Positions 63,994 to 64,000 of a DNA stretch of 64,000 nt are shown piece after piece. The stretch lies in NCBI GenBank assembly GCA_001421185.1, contig LJKK01000143.1:35467-99466 (forward strand), read 5' to 3'. A program made the position numbers and the translations under genes. How positions within the stretch are numbered: position 1 is the first letter of the stretch; the number at the start of each line of letters is the position of its first letter. The notes under the pieces are model-generated. The model made no database searches. It was not told where the DNA came from and was given only the letters and a program-made list of their open reading frames with translations. Source of the stretch: Methanomassiliicoccales archaeon RumEn M1 (GTDB taxonomy: Archaea > Thermoplasmatota > Thermoplasmata > Methanomassiliicoccales > Methanomassiliicoccaceae).

Positions 63994-64000
63994 CGATGCT

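Noticed and set aside
1..64000. CRISPR array, rRNA genes or insertion sequences
   Set aside because: No regularly spaced direct repeats, no rRNA-like stretches and no transposase-like protein were seen in any frame.

Overview
The window is archaeal, GC-rich and densely coded, and is most likely from the Thermoplasmatota/Methanomassiliicoccia side of the Euryarchaeota. The domain call rests on aIF1A, L15e, L21e, Rpo4, Pus10, RIO1 kinase, a KH-domain protein, DUF655, archaeal family B DNA polymerase and TATA-box promoters. The finer placement is inferred from gene content only. Many start codons (ATG, GTG or TTG) lie 25-30 nt downstream of a TATA-like box, which suggests leaderless transcripts. 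Two tRNA genes are present: Leu(CAG) and Glu(TTC).

Layout. 1-3546: NAD kinase, a JAMM metalloprotease, and a nucleotide-sugar pair (nucleotidyltransferase/acyltransferase plus phosphohexomutase). 3.7-9.8 kb: a small basic protein, a stand-alone LigD-type 3'-phosphoesterase, and a polyphosphate operon (ppk1, CHAD-HD protein, ppx). 9.9-17.4 kb: tRNA-Leu, small membrane, regulatory and redox proteins, an MFS transporter, a TauE/DUF1634 exporter pair, and a ThiI-like protein with a degenerate PP-loop. 17.5-21.2 kb: a very large secreted, membrane-anchored papain-like protein with beta-helix and Ig-like repeats. 21.2-32 kb: information-processing genes (L15e, PolB, a YchF-like GTPase, KsgA, DUF655, Rpo4, L21e, Pus10, KH protein, RIO1, aIF1A). 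32-45 kb: mixed accessory genes (ferritin-like protein, DedA, DUF2148 Fe-S protein, CopZ-like chaperone, acyl-CoA synthetase, CutA, methyltransferase, VOC, isochorismatase, PEBP, cardiolipin synthase). 44.9-46.9 kb: an Lrp-type regulator with a cysteine-rich tail, divergent from hybrid cluster protein. 47-52.7 kb: histidine phosphatase, a duplicated beta-rich protein, a sugar-lactone-type oxidase and a sensory-rhodopsin-transducer homologue. 52.7-61.2 kb: a carbon-monoxide dehydrogenase/acetyl-CoA synthase (CODH/ACS) region with a MetE-like methionine synthase, CooC, CdhE, CdhD, a long bacterial-type AcsB and an ACT-domain regulator. The end holds a zinc-ribbon protein, a COG2403-type protein, a membrane protein and a multi-stem hairpin element.

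The CODH/ACS region suggests an organism that handles methyl-corrinoid and acetyl-CoA chemistry (Wood-Ljungdahl). The catalytic CODH subunits (CdhA/CooS, CdhB) and the methyl-branch enzymes are not in this window. The methionine synthase homologue next to CooC could take its methyl group from the corrinoid protein CdhDE.

A caution for every user: at least 15 genes carry one single-base frameshift each. The affected genes include L15e, aIF1A, PolB, CdhD, CdhE and AcsB. Most shifts are in or beside short homopolymers, and one-base correction restores full-length conserved proteins. They look like sequencing or assembly errors. Coordinates for these genes are given as the full reconstructed span.
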